A stretch of 64,000 bases of DNA from Musa acuminata AAA Group (GCF_036884655.1 NC_088338.1:558001-622000); one strand, 5' to 3'; positions 40,601-49,787 are shown, counted from the first letter of the stretch. The notes: generated from the sequence alone by a model not told the origin. A program made the numbers and translations.

Positions 40601-43600
40601 ATCATAAAACCTTGACCAATACTACCAAAGAAAATATAATTATCTGAAACAACACAAGCCAATTAATAACACTCAGCTAGTCAAGATGAAAGCCACTATC
40701 TCATCTAAGACTGCTAATAGAGATCAAAATTTTCAGCCCCCATTTGACGAAGACAACAGAGAAAGATGACCCATCCATAGAATTAATTATCAAGGATTTT
40801 AAAAAATCAAAAAAATATTGAACATATTTAAATAACCTGACTTGTTTCCTAAGCAGGTGTCTGATTGCAAGCAGACCAACCAGCTCACTTTTAACTCCAA
40901 GCTAGAGCACCAGTTCACCATCCGAAGAGGCGACTGCCCTTCAAGCACTGTTGCATGATGCCACACTCCTGCCACCAAAAGGGACTGGAAGAAGAGCCAG
41001 ATACCACAGGAGAAGACATGACAGGTATGTTTTTTTTCTATTGTTAGTTGAAACCACGGTATGCAATTTTGAATGGTACCGCCCAGTACAAACGGTGCAT
41101 ACCGGTCCGATGACATACCGGTACACGGGCCGCCCGCTACCGGACGGACCGTGTGCTACAGTGTTACACTGTAGTTGCACCACAGTAAGAGAAAATTGCT
41201 CGGTAAGCCCTGATGTACCGTTCGATATGTCCTAGTGTACCGCTCAGTACGCCTGTACCATACCATACCGAGCCAACCTCGAAACACCGGTACGGTATTT
41301 CATACCTTGATTGAAACCAATTCGATAGAGGTCTTTTCCACCCAATTGTTTAATCTTCAGCTCCGAGAACTCCCTCCCCCATGCTAAGTGTCTTCTCAGT
41401 ACATAATGGTACATATTCCAGCACATCATTCTTATAACCTGGGACCATCGTTTAATATGCCAAAAGACTGATACAAACTGATCGACTGGTATTTACCAAT
41501 CCGATAAAGCAACAATATTGGCACATATAGATTGGTACTGCATGGTATATAATTCATTTGTTTTCTTAGTATTTTGCATGGATATTGGGGGAGGTACAGG
41601 ACTGGTATTCAAAATCATGCAGGGATATTGCCAAAATTTAAAACCTTCGTCCTATCAACCATCCAGTTAACAGTTGCCAAGCAACTATACATGTCAGGCC
41701 CCATTGCTGTGTATCTCAGTCAAAAAAGCGCAACCAGAACCTAAGTGCAACACTTGAGTTGAATTTGATTACAAGCCATTCGGAAGACCAAATAGTTGTA
41801 ACAAGACAGCAATGAAAGACATCAAATCTCAGAGGAAAAGAATTCTTTATAGGAGAACCCGCAAAATATCTAAAAGTCAAATTAGAGAATAACACAAATT
41901 GCAGGTGAAGAAAAATAGCACAATCAATCAAACCTCAGAAAAAGCGAAGGATGAATCATGGCTCCTTTTCGCAATACATGAGCATAGTTCCTTAGCTTGC
42001 ATGTCTTGCACCCTAAACAAGATTGCAAAAAATTTTATCAAGAAATAAGCAGATTAGCAACCTAAATTGTTAGCATCAAAATTCTTAAAATATACAAAGG
42101 AATCTTAGCAAGAAAATCTCTCTAAACTAGATTCTAACTAATTATAAGTCATCACAGAAACTTGTATTAAGCATATAAATTAGATATCAGGTGTTGGTAC
42201 CATACTGATCTGACAAGTTGTTGAATCAGTAATAGGCTGGTATTTAAAAACTTGATGACTAATATGCCAAGCATGGAACATTCAGATTACACCCAGTCAT
42301 AAAACCACTAAGTTGCCATTCAGATTACATACAAATGAGATATCAGGTGTTGGTACCATACCAATCTGACAAGTTGTTGAATCAATATTGGGCCAATATT
42401 TAAAAAAAATGATGACTAATATGCCAAGCGTGGAGCATTCAGATTACATCTCAGTCATGAAAACACTGAGTTGCCGGCAATGGCTACAGCATTGGTATTA
42501 ATGGCAGCATGTAAATTACCAAAAAGTTAATCAACAATAAAGAAGCAGCTTCATCCTAATGCATCTGCCAAGCATGTAAGAGCATGCTTGTGAGGCACAC
42601 ACCAGTTATGCACTGGTATTAAGTCAATAAAGGCACACGCCCCATTATGCATTGGCATGTCATTAAGGAATGCATGGGCCTTGACACATGCTGAGAGAGG
42701 CATGCCAGATTAGAAATAATCTCCAGTTGTCATCACTTCTCTTGTACACACAAATTAAACATATGAGCTAGTTCCTTGATAAAATTGTTAAGAAGAAATA
42801 CACTATCTCAACTATCAACACATTGTAATCTCTAAAAATCATGAACAAAGAAATGCTCAATGAACAATACTGGCTATCATAAGCCAGTACCAGTCTTTCT
42901 GTCTTGATGATGATATTCCCATTTGCAAGAGGCAACATAAATGGTTGGACCTAATCCCGTAGCCGTATGAAGTTACAGCTGAACCAAAAATGTGGCCACA
43001 AATGGCTAATTTAGATCTACAATTTTCAACTCCCATCCAAAGGCTACTAAATTCCACTCTTCCAACTAACTCTAATCCACCCCTCCCTGTCAGGAATGAT
43101 GATTTACATCTAAAAATTCAATGGGATTGACAATCCACCCCTCTCTTATTATCAAGTGATTGTCTTGATTCAATAAGCCCAGGAAAAAATTGCCTGAATA
43201 CAATTTCAGATTTGCGGTATGTTCAGTTAGATATATTGTTAAACTACTCACAGAAACTAAGTTCTTATCTTGTGGATATCCAATGGCAGGTTAAACCAAT
43301 GAATATCAGATTGTGGTACATGATAGTACTATGGAACATCAAAATAAGACACGATTTGAAGTCTGAATCATGTCTGCATTTTAGACAAAATAACAACATG
43401 AGACGAGGAATACCTTCGAAGTTCGGAACACTTCGTGCGCTGCTCAAAACTCTCCCCAGGCTCATCAAACTTTCTTCGAGTGCACTCATCTCCACCCTCT
43501 AGCGCTGCTGCAGAATCAGCAGCCCTTGAATCACAGTAATGCAATGTTTCTATGGAATCGAGAAATATCCAAGACAAAAAAGTCAGATGCTGTGCACTGT

Positions 43601-44554
43601 GATGAGAAGCGAACCAACAGAATGTAACGGTTTAAATAATCTAAAAGTTACTAAACAAGCATACTTTAATCAAGTTACTACTTTAGGAATTAGATAGCAG
43701 AAAAGGTGCCTATATTAAAAATACTTGAGTAACAGACATGAAATACCTGAAATTTTAGCTTTCTTTACCACTGGTGTAAATAAAGCTCTATAGGTTCGGG
43801 CATCCATTCTCTTTGTCTTTTTAGCCGATAGGGTACTGCCACTATCAAGCTTGTTAGTCTTGGTCTCCTCTGTGGTGCCAAGAATTGATTTCCTTTTGCC
43901 ATTCTTCACATCATTCGCTTTCTTCTCCTTCTCCAAGGGACTTGACGCACATAACTTCTCGATTCTATCTGACCTTCTTAGTGGGTTTTGAGGCCCTTTA
44001 TGGACTTTGCTTTCTGATCTCCTTTTCTGCAAAGGGGCTGACATGTTTTGCTTCTCAAGCTGTTCTGATTTGGACGACATGCTCACTTTCTTCGTGGGTG
44101 TCTCCATAGAAGACCTTCTCAAAATGTAAGACTCCGTTTCTGCAGAGCTCGAGGCAGCCATACTCCTGCTGTCCTTCGCTTTCCCACCCAAACTTGAGGC
44201 ATAGAACTTCTCGATTCTATCTGACCTTCTTAGCGGGTTTTGAGGGCCTTTCTGGACTTGACTTTCTGATTTCCTTTTCTTTAAAGGGGTCGACATGTTT
44301 TGCTTCTCAAGCTGTTCCAATTGGGACGGCATGCTCACTTTCTTCGTGGGTGTCTCCATAGAAGACCTTATCAAAGTGAAAGACTCCGTTTCTGCAGAAC
44401 TCGTGGTCGCCGTAGTCCTGCTGTCCTTCGCTCTCCCACCCAAAACCTTGCTTCTAGGGCTAGCATTCCTAATGTCTTCCTTTTTCTTGCCAGCAGCACC
44501 CCTGCTGCTCGAGCTGCTAGTGTCTTCGTCTTTCTGAGATTGTCCGCGGGCCAT
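2949..44554 (-). CDS. MOM1-like chromatin silencing protein (PHD, double chromodomain, degenerate SNF2)
   Basis: Twenty-one coding exons in transcript order: 44554-43747, 43549-43414, 42012-41934, 36656-36544, 36404-36347, 36220-36084, 35848-35676, 35568-35429, 35332-35048, 31676-31527, 25661-25407, 25219-25088, 25003-24683, 24548-24375, 20883-19884, 19787-19600, 12651-12547, 10583-8466, 6156-5593, 5499-5292, 3865-2949. All junctions are GT/AG, every phase matches, and the sum is 8061 nt including the stop, for 2686 residues. Domains: basic repeat-rich N-terminus (1-269), PHD finger (about 434-477), chromodomains (about 505-548 and 585-625), SNF2 two-lobe fold (about 644-1145), CMM2-like segment and coiled coil (about 1384-1670), and a repeat-rich tail. 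MOM1 of Arabidopsis maintains transcriptional silencing of transposons in the nucleus independently of bulk DNA methylation and acts through CMM2; a similar role here is inferred. Exon 6 could instead start at 36226 (two more codons). Introns 3, 10 and 16 each exceed 5 kb. Confidence 0.92.
3866..5291. other. MOM1-like intron 20 with local duplication
   Basis: A 1426-bp non-coding intron. A segment around 4195-4310 recurs in diverged form at about 4440-4550 (shared blocks near TGTCCCATT, GTTCTTTCC and ATCATGAAG), a tandem duplication with a period of about 240 bp. Nothing coding was seen. Confidence 0.6.
6157..8465. other. MOM1-like intron 18
   Basis: A 2309-bp non-coding, AT-rich intron. It holds a short tandem duplication at about 7108-7250 (unit about 67 bp starting CAAAGCAGG and ending TATATGAACT). 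I saw no transposon ends. Confidence 0.6.
8466..12651 (-). CDS. MOM1-like exons 17-18: CMM2-like region, coiled coil, triple repeat
   Basis: Exon 17 (12547-12651, 35 codons) reads [18 protein letters not shown] and joins in phase 0 to exon 18 (8466-10583) at [18 protein letters not shown]. Together these match my memory of the MOM1 CMM2 neighbourhood, the part reported as needed for silencing and self-association. A long charged coiled coil follows at about residues 1550-1670. Exon 18 then holds three copies of a unit of about 115 residues (about 345 bp, 9700 to 8660), each with [32 protein letters not shown] and a [13 protein letters not shown] segment. The repeat is Ser/Glu/Thr-rich and probably disordered. 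Confidence 0.9.
10584..12546. other. MOM1-like intron 17 with tandem duplication
   Basis: A 1963-bp intron. Two copies of a unit of about 128 bp lie at about 10671-10793 and 10799-10920, sharing TCTATAAAAGCTTAGAACA and CCAGAACATTTAAT. Near 11450-11525 there is a GC-rich fragment (GGCGAGTGCTCGAGCCTCGC) that matches the termini of the hAT family seen at 26299. Confidence 0.55.
13718..14560. mobile_element. Possible LTR fragment
   Basis: Non-coding segment with LTR-like order on the plus strand: an AT-rich body, a TATA-like ATTATAAAAAGGGC near 14074-14087, then a leader rich in GAGAAG and an extended pyrimidine tract. I found no matching second copy, primer-binding site or target duplication, so the call is weak. 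Confidence 0.3.
14600..16140. mobile_element. GGTACC-rich elements, composite cluster
   Basis: The segment opens with ATCGATCCG/GGTACC-type motifs and closes with the same motifs inverted. The interior 15480-15720 is the inverted counterpart of 1400-1600 in the delimited element (shared [17 protein letters not shown], AGAGTTTAAGAGAATGAG and GGGTTTAAAAACCC-type blocks). This is a further, inverted copy of that family. Its right terminal part of about 175 bp is tandemly duplicated (about 15785-15965 and 15970-16145), each copy ending AAACCATGATTG(A/G)AAGTATA. Confidence 0.6.
16505..16690. mobile_element. Short GGTACC-rich fragment
   Basis: A short stretch with GGCATACTGCCTAGTAC, TCCGATAGAG and TCGGTACACTGGTACAG, the same motif set as the element at 1156-2319. 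Target duplications were not resolved. A similar short fragment lies at about 13410-13590. Confidence 0.45.
17645..18740. mobile_element. hAT-family derivative with GC-rich ends
   Basis: The left part carries CCTAGGTGCCTAGGCGAGGC and CCCGAGCACCC, and the right part carries GTTGGGCGCCTAGTTGCTC. These resemble the subterminal regions of the hAT element at 26299-30676. The interior (17900-18560) is a C/T-rich stretch with no convincing gene. I could not find the CAGTG ends or an 8-bp duplication, so the limits are approximate. Confidence 0.45.
19139..19637 (-). repeat. Donor copy of a dispersed intragenic duplication
   Basis: This segment of about 499 bp contains the last 38 nt of exon 16 and the first part of intron 16. 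It matches 32183-32685 in intron 9, same orientation, with similarity beginning at CCAACCAATATTTAAACC and ending at GATAACTCTG in both copies. This copy is the functional one, because exon 16 reads through it in frame. Confidence 0.8.
19884..25661 (-). CDS. MOM1-like exons 11-15: SNF2 fold lacking catalytic motifs
   Basis: With exon 10 (31527-31676), these exons encode both lobes of a SNF2 ATPase. Recognisable landmarks are [20 protein letters not shown] (motif Ia region), RLLLLSGQ (motif III), [31 protein letters not shown] and [17 protein letters not shown] (motif V/VI region). The P-loop position reads [14 protein letters not shown] with no GKT. The DEAH position reads LFVDQCQN, and the arginine-finger motif is RITVKSQH instead of a RAHRIGQ-like sequence. 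The lobe structure is kept while ATP hydrolysis is very likely lost, as is known for MOM1. After the fold, exon 15 continues as a basic linker to phase 1 at 19884. Confidence 0.9.
21270..21770 (+). mobile_element. GGTACC-family fragment with possible coding tail
   Basis: The left part has TTGTACCGGGCAG and GTATCGCTTGATACGATCG, then the GGGTTTTTAAACCC block and a CT-rich leader also seen inside 1156-2319 and 14600-16140. From about 21540 to 21728 the plus strand is open and reads a Gln/Pro-rich tail ending LMHQWHTMY and stop. It may be the end of a decayed transposase frame, which is inference. Confidence 0.45.
21869..22973 (-). mobile_element. Non-autonomous hAT element with perfect 8-bp TSD
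   Basis: The 1105-bp element has target duplications GGTAGAAC at 21861-21868 and 22974-22981. Its ends are CAGTGATTTAAAAAGCGC and, inverted on the right, CAGTGATTGCAAAAGGCGC. Its left end matches the inverted right end of the hAT at 26299-30676, so it is a family member in minus orientation. It has no transposase; inside are an AT-rich block, a GC-rich minisatellite (about 22280-22600), two TTAGGG units (22700-22717) and the palindrome GTTGGTTCGATTGAACCAAC. Confidence 0.88.
22280..22600. repeat. GC-rich minisatellite inside the hAT derivative
   Basis: Degenerate tandem units of roughly 27-33 bp built on GCGGGAGGGCTCGCGGGAGG and CGCGAGCAGC. Several frames on both strands stay open for 100-170 codons, but only because the unit lacks stop triplets; these are Arg/Gly/Glu or Ala/Pro/Ser repeats and not believable genes. 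Confidence 0.8.
28075..28933. mobile_element. GGTACC-family element nested in the hAT
   Basis: The ends are CAAGGTATGTAG and, inverted at the right, CAAGGATTGAAAT. Flanking 8-mers are ATATCAAC (28067-28074) and TTATCAAT (28934-28941), six of eight equal. It breaks the hAT transposase frame, so it arrived after the hAT. The interior is almost entirely TA-rich simple repeat with four interspersed GC-rich blocks of the GAGAAGAGAGGCGACGTCGC type. Confidence 0.65.
28185..28625. repeat. TA-rich repeats with a 22-bp higher-order unit
   Basis: From about 28201 to 28345 a 22-bp unit, GTGTATATATGTATATATAT plus AT, repeats about six times. Plain (TA)n tracts follow at 28449-28491 and 28571-28624. Frames through it read Tyr/Ile only and are artefacts. 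Confidence 0.85.
31677..35047. other. MOM1-like intron 9
   Basis: A 3371-bp intron. Its main feature is the second copy of the exon 16/intron 16 segment at 32183-32685. The rest is AT-rich and non-coding. Confidence 0.6.
32183..32685 (-). pseudogene. Duplicated 3' end of MOM1-like exon 16
   Basis: This copy matches 19139-19637 with scattered substitutions and small gaps. On the minus strand it keeps the end of exon 16, reading LCEILQLA instead of LCEILKLP, followed by an intact GTAAGC donor at about 32648. It lacks the exon's acceptor and upstream part, so it should not be spliced in unless a cryptic acceptor is used. It sits upstream of exon 16 in the transcript, inside intron 9. Confidence 0.78.
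35048..36656 (-). CDS. MOM1-like exons 4-9: PHD finger and two chromodomains
   Basis: This block holds six exons. The PHD finger is split over exons 6 and 7: CVVC, then CDGKGC, then a His-x2-Cys pair, then CIFC, giving a full Cys4-His-Cys3 zinc ligand set. Exon 8 carries chromodomain 1 ([15 protein letters not shown]) and exon 9 carries chromodomain 2 ([19 protein letters not shown]). The order PHD, chromo, chromo, SNF2 is that of the CHD3/Mi-2 (PICKLE-like) class. Chromodomain 2 keeps aromatic residues typical of a methyl-lysine cage, so histone-tail reading is plausible but unproven. Exon 7 is missed by simple ORF reading because intron 6 interrupts the finger. Confidence 0.9.
37516..38286. 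mobile_element. Short hAT derivative (771 bp)
   Basis: The ends are CAGTGTTTTCAAATCAAAAGGC-like at the left and GCGCCTAGTGCTTTTAAAA then ACATTG at the right. Flanking 8-mers are ATTCAATA (37508-37515) and ATTCAATC (38287-38294), seven of eight equal. Subterminal GGCGAGG and CTTGGCGCC motifs and a 22-bp palindrome (37702-37723) are shared with the elements at 21869 and 26299. There is no transposase. The open frames inside (Ser/Arg-rich) are not convincing. Confidence 0.78.
39515..40420 (+). mobile_element. GGTACC-family fragment
   Basis: It starts with GATGTACCAATACCAATAT motifs and a CT-rich leader like that in 21270-21770. Around 39990-40090 the plus strand reads a Tyr/Gln/His-rich piece ([20 protein letters not shown]) that may be the end of a decayed transposase. 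Ends and target duplication were not resolved. Confidence 0.35.
41055..41309. mobile_element. 255-bp GGTACC-family MITE
   Basis: The ends are CACGGTATGCAATT and, inverted at the right, CAAGGTATGAAATACC. Flanking 8-mers are GTTGAAAC (41047-41054) and ATTGAAAC (41310-41317), seven of eight equal. The whole length is built of GGTACC/CCGGTAC-type motifs and has no coding capacity. Confidence 0.75.
42013..43413. other. MOM1-like intron 2 with 156-bp tandem repeat
   Basis: A 1401-bp intron. Two copies of a 156-bp unit beginning GATATCAGGTGTTGGTACCA start at 42183 and 42339. The unit contains GGTACCATAC, so it may derive from the GGTACC family. The rest is non-coding. Confidence 0.65.
43747..44554 (-). 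CDS. MOM1-like exon 1: basic N-terminus with an 84-residue repeat
   Basis: This exon encodes residues 1-269 and ends in phase 1. It is rich in Lys, Arg and Ser and looks nuclear. An 84-residue (252-bp) unit occurs twice, at about residues 43-126 and 127-210, each with [19 protein letters not shown] and [11 protein letters not shown]. It ends near [15 protein letters not shown], a stretch I recall from plant MOM1-like proteins. The ATG at 44554 is the first in frame and opens a typical MARG start. No clear TATA box lies upstream. Confidence 0.88.
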
Positions 44555-45134
44555 TGTTCAACTTTAGCGTCACTGAAAATCTCACAGGCTTCAGCTTGCG
44601 CAAACCAGTTAACTATAGGACGCAATGGATAGAAACACGCGCGATTTGGGCCATTGGTACCAAGAAAAAGGTAAGAAATAGGAGGAAACGATGCTCTTTG
44701 GTTGATGAAAACGAGGATGTAGGACACTGCAGAGCAACGTCAGCGAAGGAAGACAGATAGAAGGAGAAGAAGACGATTGCAAAGGAATAATCAAGGATCG
44801 GGAAGGAAAACCCTAACCCGCCGTTCACTGGTAGAGGCCACCACGACCAACCGGTGTTCGGTGCAGCAGCCGTCGCCGGAGGCGGAGGGAACGATGCAGC
44901 GCGGGGCTTTGGGGAGATCGCCGAGAGGGAGAGAGATACTTAAGGGAAGAAAACACTACATTCTACATAATACGGCGAGGGTAAAAGAAGGGATTTTGTC
45001 CCCAAATAATATATGGAATTATGTGAGAGGAACCAAAGCCACCTTTCATTGTGTAACATGTAAGCCCAAACGCCCTCCTAATCACATAAATAATAGGAAT
45101 CCAAAATATAGTTTGTCTCTCCTTAGAAATATTT
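44555..45134. promoter_or_regulatory. 5' leader and promoter region of the MOM1-like gene
   Basis: The 580 bp upstream of the ATG at 44554 are richer in GC than the flanks, especially 44800-44960. I saw no clear TATA box, which suits a broadly expressed gene. The Ty3/gypsy remnant begins right behind it. Confidence 0.35.
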
Positions 45135-46310
45135 TTTAAAATTTAGGGCACGTTAGGTTACAAATCGACTCCCCTATGAAATATTTGTAGAAATATTCTT
45201 AAAAGTCTAGAGGGTAATTCTGATAGATTACAAACTATCTTCTCGGTAGAATTTTTATGAGATATTCTTTCTCCTCTATAATAACACACTGTTCACTTTA
45301 GATTAGAGGAGAGGATCTCGATATTGACTTAAATATCGGAGGGATCAACTCGAGAAGCTACCCTTGATCTCGGTCTTTATGCAAGTAACAAGTCGAGAGA
45401 GGTCATGCTCTACTCCGGATAACTCCTCGCATACAGATCAAGGTCATATTATGCTGACGAAAACGTCAATAATATTTTTTTCCTAACATTTTGACGTTAG
45501 AACGATGGCTCGATATCATAGGAGCATCTGCAAGACAACCTTGTTTATGAACATTCGGACGAGGTTCTACCTCCAACCCATAATACTTTCACTTAAATAA
45601 GGCAATAGCTACCCTTTCCTCATATAGATACGTTCACCTCATTGTGAGTACCAATGCATGCGCCCATTCAAAGTATCGTCGAACCATCTACTTGTTCCTA
45701 CCGAGGTATGCTTGAACCTTACTTAGCAAATGCAAGCATTAGCAGACATAATACATGTTGTTGCTCCACTGTTATCTCGATCAAACTAGTAGGTGACACC
45801 ATCGATGATAGTGTGGTAACCATCGACATCTGCTAGGGCCCTTCCACCCAATGAATTGCTAATCTCTCATGGGCAAATAAGACTTATCAAACCACTGATT
45901 GAGAGATCACCCTACACCTCCGCTCCTCTTGAAACTGATACCGACTCGATCGATTCAACAAACAACTCTTTGAGGATCCAACTACAGTAAATGGATCGGC
46001 ACCTTGAAGAAATGCGTTGTAACTTTCACCAATCCAGGGGTGATGGGCAGATTGACTCAACATCAAGTTAGTTCTCATTTATTCAGGATATCCAGGAGGA
46101 GTTGATCCTCACTAACTTCCGCCTCCTGTCATTGGAAACCTTCGATGCTACTACTGATCTAGTGGAGCACAACATCGCCTTCCAAACTCGGATATCACTA
46201 TATTTCATCTTGGATGCCTTAATATATCGCACATTTCTAACCACCAAAGGGTTCAATAAGAGAATAGTACACTCATCTAAAGTCACTTTATATTAGCTTC
46301 TTTTGCTCAA
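45135..46310 (+). mobile_element. Ty3/gypsy retrotransposon remnant (LTR-like plus gag)
   Basis: At 46084-46298 the plus strand reads LILTNFRLLSLETFDATTD followed by EHNIAFQTRISLYFILDAL and FLTTKGFNKRIVHSS. This matches the plant gypsy gag start (NFRLPxLExYDGxxDPxEHxxxF). Upstream, 45900-46080 resembles the usual linker before that motif but has stops. The part 45150-45650 looks like LTR and leader. No reverse transcriptase or integrase is present, so it is a truncated, inactive copy. Confidence 0.65.
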
Positions 46311-49300
46311 ATTTTTATCTTTAAAAAATTTTATGAAATATTATCAGAATATATTTGATTATATTAATAAAAAATTATGAATATTTTAAAATCTTAAACT
46401 TTAAAATCAAATTCAGTGGTATCTAATGAAAGAAACAATTTTATTGTATGCTAAAATTATTTAAAAATAATATAGAATAAGAAGTTAGTGACTATCTTAG
46501 TTGGTGAAAGAACGGTGTATACAATGATGCCTTCCTCAAACCAAAAGATAATACATAAAACATAATAAACTAGGTGTTAATGATCAAAATGAATTGGCCT
46601 TAATTCACAATGGGTCCTATAATACTTGGATAAGTCCAATGGTGGACTCCATCAATCAATCATCATATGACGATTCTTATCCTCAATGCCTAATCATGCT
46701 CCAAATTTTAATTAAGGTAAGAGATAATATTTCTTAATGAGGCCACCCTTTACCACTTCAATATCATGCTTTATGGTAGGCTAAACTAAAATAGAAGTCA
46801 AGATTCAATCAACAATAGTCTTCCCCTGCAAGTATTTAATTTTGATAGGGAGCCGAAGTTCTTCTTGGATTAGAAATTAAAATTTTATCATTATTTTAAA
46901 AGATAATTTTAGATTTTAATCTAGATATAATCTATTGAGATTTTTGTATCTAGTGAAGTTATGACACTAAATTATTACAGCATAAACAAGAAAACAGCAT
47001 ATATTATAACTAAATCACTCATATTTGAGAAATATATTGATTTTAGATGCAGCAATCAAAGGAGAGAGTTGAATTTTACTCATAATTAGCTTTAGTTTTA
47101 GTTGCATAAGTGACTTTAATGTTGAATAGGGGTCATGTATGATGTAATTTAGTTGAAGCACTAATGAAGTGGAGCCTAAACTTACTTTGACTACTAATGG
47201 AGTAGTGGCTAAAGTGGCTGAAATGTAAGTCCTGCTAATAAGTATCTTTGAATCATGTATTGGGGATTTATTCTAACCTAAATTCCTTGCACCCAAACTA
47301 TTTGTAGTTCTTGCTTGACATTAAGTCAATGAGGACTTCTCAACTCATTATCCTCACATCAACTATTATATATATGAGCTTTGGATGATAGAAAGAGTAA
47401 TTTATATAATATTTTTAATATCAAATCTAGAGTTATATTTTGAAATACAATGTAGTAAACAATTTGAATATATAACAGCAAGGAATTTGTTTGAAGTCTT
47501 CATTTTGACCAAGAAGAGGTAATTAAAATCTTTTATAATATAAATCTATAATTACTAGCAATGTATGAAAAAAAATTGTAACATAAATAAATATATTATT
47601 ATTTCATATGAGATTTTATAGTAAATTATAACACTAAAATATTATGACACAGATGAACTACTAACCGATATTCTCATTAAAACACTTTCATTTGAAAAGT
47701 ATATATATATTTTAGATGTAGCTTGGTGCATATGATTATGAATCAAGTGGAAGTATTAAAAATGATTTATAATTAACTTTAGTGTTAATGACTCTAATTT
47801 CTCTCCTTGCATGGTTAAATAGTGATCACGTGCTATACTCATGTTCTAGTTAGTTAAAGTACCACTAGGCTTAACAACTCTAATTATAGTAGTGATTCAT
47901 AATACTAACATAGTTGTGCCTAAAATTATTATTATTATTATTACCACTAATGAAATAATGGGCAAGGTAGTTGAGATATAACTCCTACAAATAGGGTCAT
48001 GAATACAAATTGGGATTTATCCAAGTTAATTTCCACTTGCATCAATGCTATTTTCATGTTTTTGTTTGTTAGCAATCTCTTTCAACTACACTTGGCAGTA
48101 TTCTATCTTATTTTAAGTTACTTTCCTTTTGCATCAATGTTGCAATAAAATGGAATTAGTACGATAAACCCAATAGTATTTTCGTATAAAATCGATGAGA
48201 GAAATAAGATTAAATATTTTATTTTTATAAATATAAGGATGTCAATATAATATTTGAAAGTATAGAGATCATGATGTTAAAGATAGCTAATTATAAATGA
48301 TAATATTATAATTAGCTCTTAGATAATAAACCATATATTATTAATTTGTTCTAAGTGAATGTATTCAAAGAGATTAAAGGTTCTATCACTCTCTAATTAG
48401 AATACTAGTCATACTAATCACGTGCATCTCGAGATGTGTTATAAATGTGGAACAATAAAAAAGAGAAGCAATCATAAAAAAGAAAAAGGAAAAGTGAGTG
48501 AAACTACAAACTTTAGTTCCAATTACTTCACTAACTTTAGTTCCAAAGAAATAGAACAAACTTTAAAAATAGAACTATTATAAGATAAAACTATTTATTC
48601 AATAATTAAGATTTATCATTATAAACGCTTCATATATCTTAAGACTTTGGTAAGAGAAATATAAAGAAACACACACTTTGAGCAATATGTATATTTTTAT
48701 TTCTTTTTCCTTAGATTTTGAAAGTCATGGATCCCTCCAAACATATACTACTCTTCTTCCTGACTAAGGACCCCTCCAAACTTATCTTGAATCCTGTTGG
48801 CAAGACAAGGACTCATTCAAAACTGAGATCTGACTTGTTGAAAAGAGAGAGAAAGATCTTTGGACAAAAGTTTGCTGTGGATATGGCCTCTATGTGCTGT
48901 TCTCGGACCCATCTTGCTTTGGTTACACATGAGGAATGACACCATTCCTTGCTCCGTGGAAGCTTATTTGAACATTTCTGAGTCCTTGTTCTTCTTCCCA
49001 TGTCTTCTGTATAAACTAGAACAATTCCTGGATCCATCGAAAAGTATAGAAAGTACTCCTTGGATGCTCGAAGAACAGAGAATAACTGCAAGCTATATTG
49101 ATCTGAAGAAGATAAGGCCCTTTTGGCCTCACTTTCGCTCTGTCTCGAGAAACAGGGGAAGTGCTTATTACACTCAATTTTGTACAATAAGGTTGTGTAA
49201 CCGTTATTATTAAATATCTAATTTAATAATAATATAACTGTTTTCATTATGATTCATAATTTATTATCATGAATTTCTTTATTTATTATGATTTAAATGA

Positions 49301-49450
49301 TTTTAATTTTTTATTCTTTATGTAAGAAACCGTTATTATTAAATTGAATATTTAATATCATTAAAGTTCTTAATTATAATCTAAACGTTACAAATTTGAA
49401 TTAATTCTTGAACTTTATGATTTGATGATAATAAATGTTCTTGATGGGAG

Positions 49451-49452
<2 letters not shown>
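46311..49452. other. AT-rich intergenic region
   Basis: Non-coding for most of its length. A less AT-rich patch at 48715-49200 is open on both strands for 70-124 codons, but I recognise no family and see no promoter, so I do not call a gene. Confidence 0.45.

Positions 49453-49495
<43 letters not shown>
49453..49495. repeat. (TA)n microsatellite
   Basis: Uninterrupted TA dinucleotide tract. Confidence 0.9.
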
Positions 49496-49499
<4 letters not shown>

Positions 49500-49787
49500 A
49501 TTTTGGTCCCTGGGCTCAATCATCTCTTTGAAGCGAAATGCTTTTCTACACCATCTAAAGCGAAAGTTCTGAGTCGAGAAATACCAAAGTTCAAGAAGAA
49601 ACTTCTGCAAAAATTCTTGACGACAATGGCAGGAGGTATGCTATTTTGTTTCCGCATCAGTTTTTATTGTGTTTCTATTATAACGATTTAGAAATACAAG
49701 TTGGTTTCAATGATTTTTTACGGGTTGGCATCTCAGTTGCAGGGAGACCGGAAACAAAGATCCCCTTGAGGAGAAGGAAGAAGCGAT

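Larger units (their letters stand above)
36657..41933. other. MOM1-like intron 3, transposon-rich
   Basis: A 5277-bp intron. It contains a short hAT derivative (37516-38286), GGTACC-family fragments (about 39515-40420 and 41440-41640) and a delimited small element (41055-41309). No host exon is expected; exons 3 and 4 join in phase 0. Confidence 0.6.

Noticed and set aside
48813..49187. 124-codon minus-strand frame, with plus-strand frames over the same bases
   Set aside because: No family recognised, no TATA box or splice context, and both strands are open, as expected by chance in a GC-richer patch.
49422..49691. 89-codon plus-strand frame next to the SAUR gene
   Set aside because: Half is TA microsatellite; the remainder (AKVLSREIPKFKKKL region) matches nothing I know and has no promoter.
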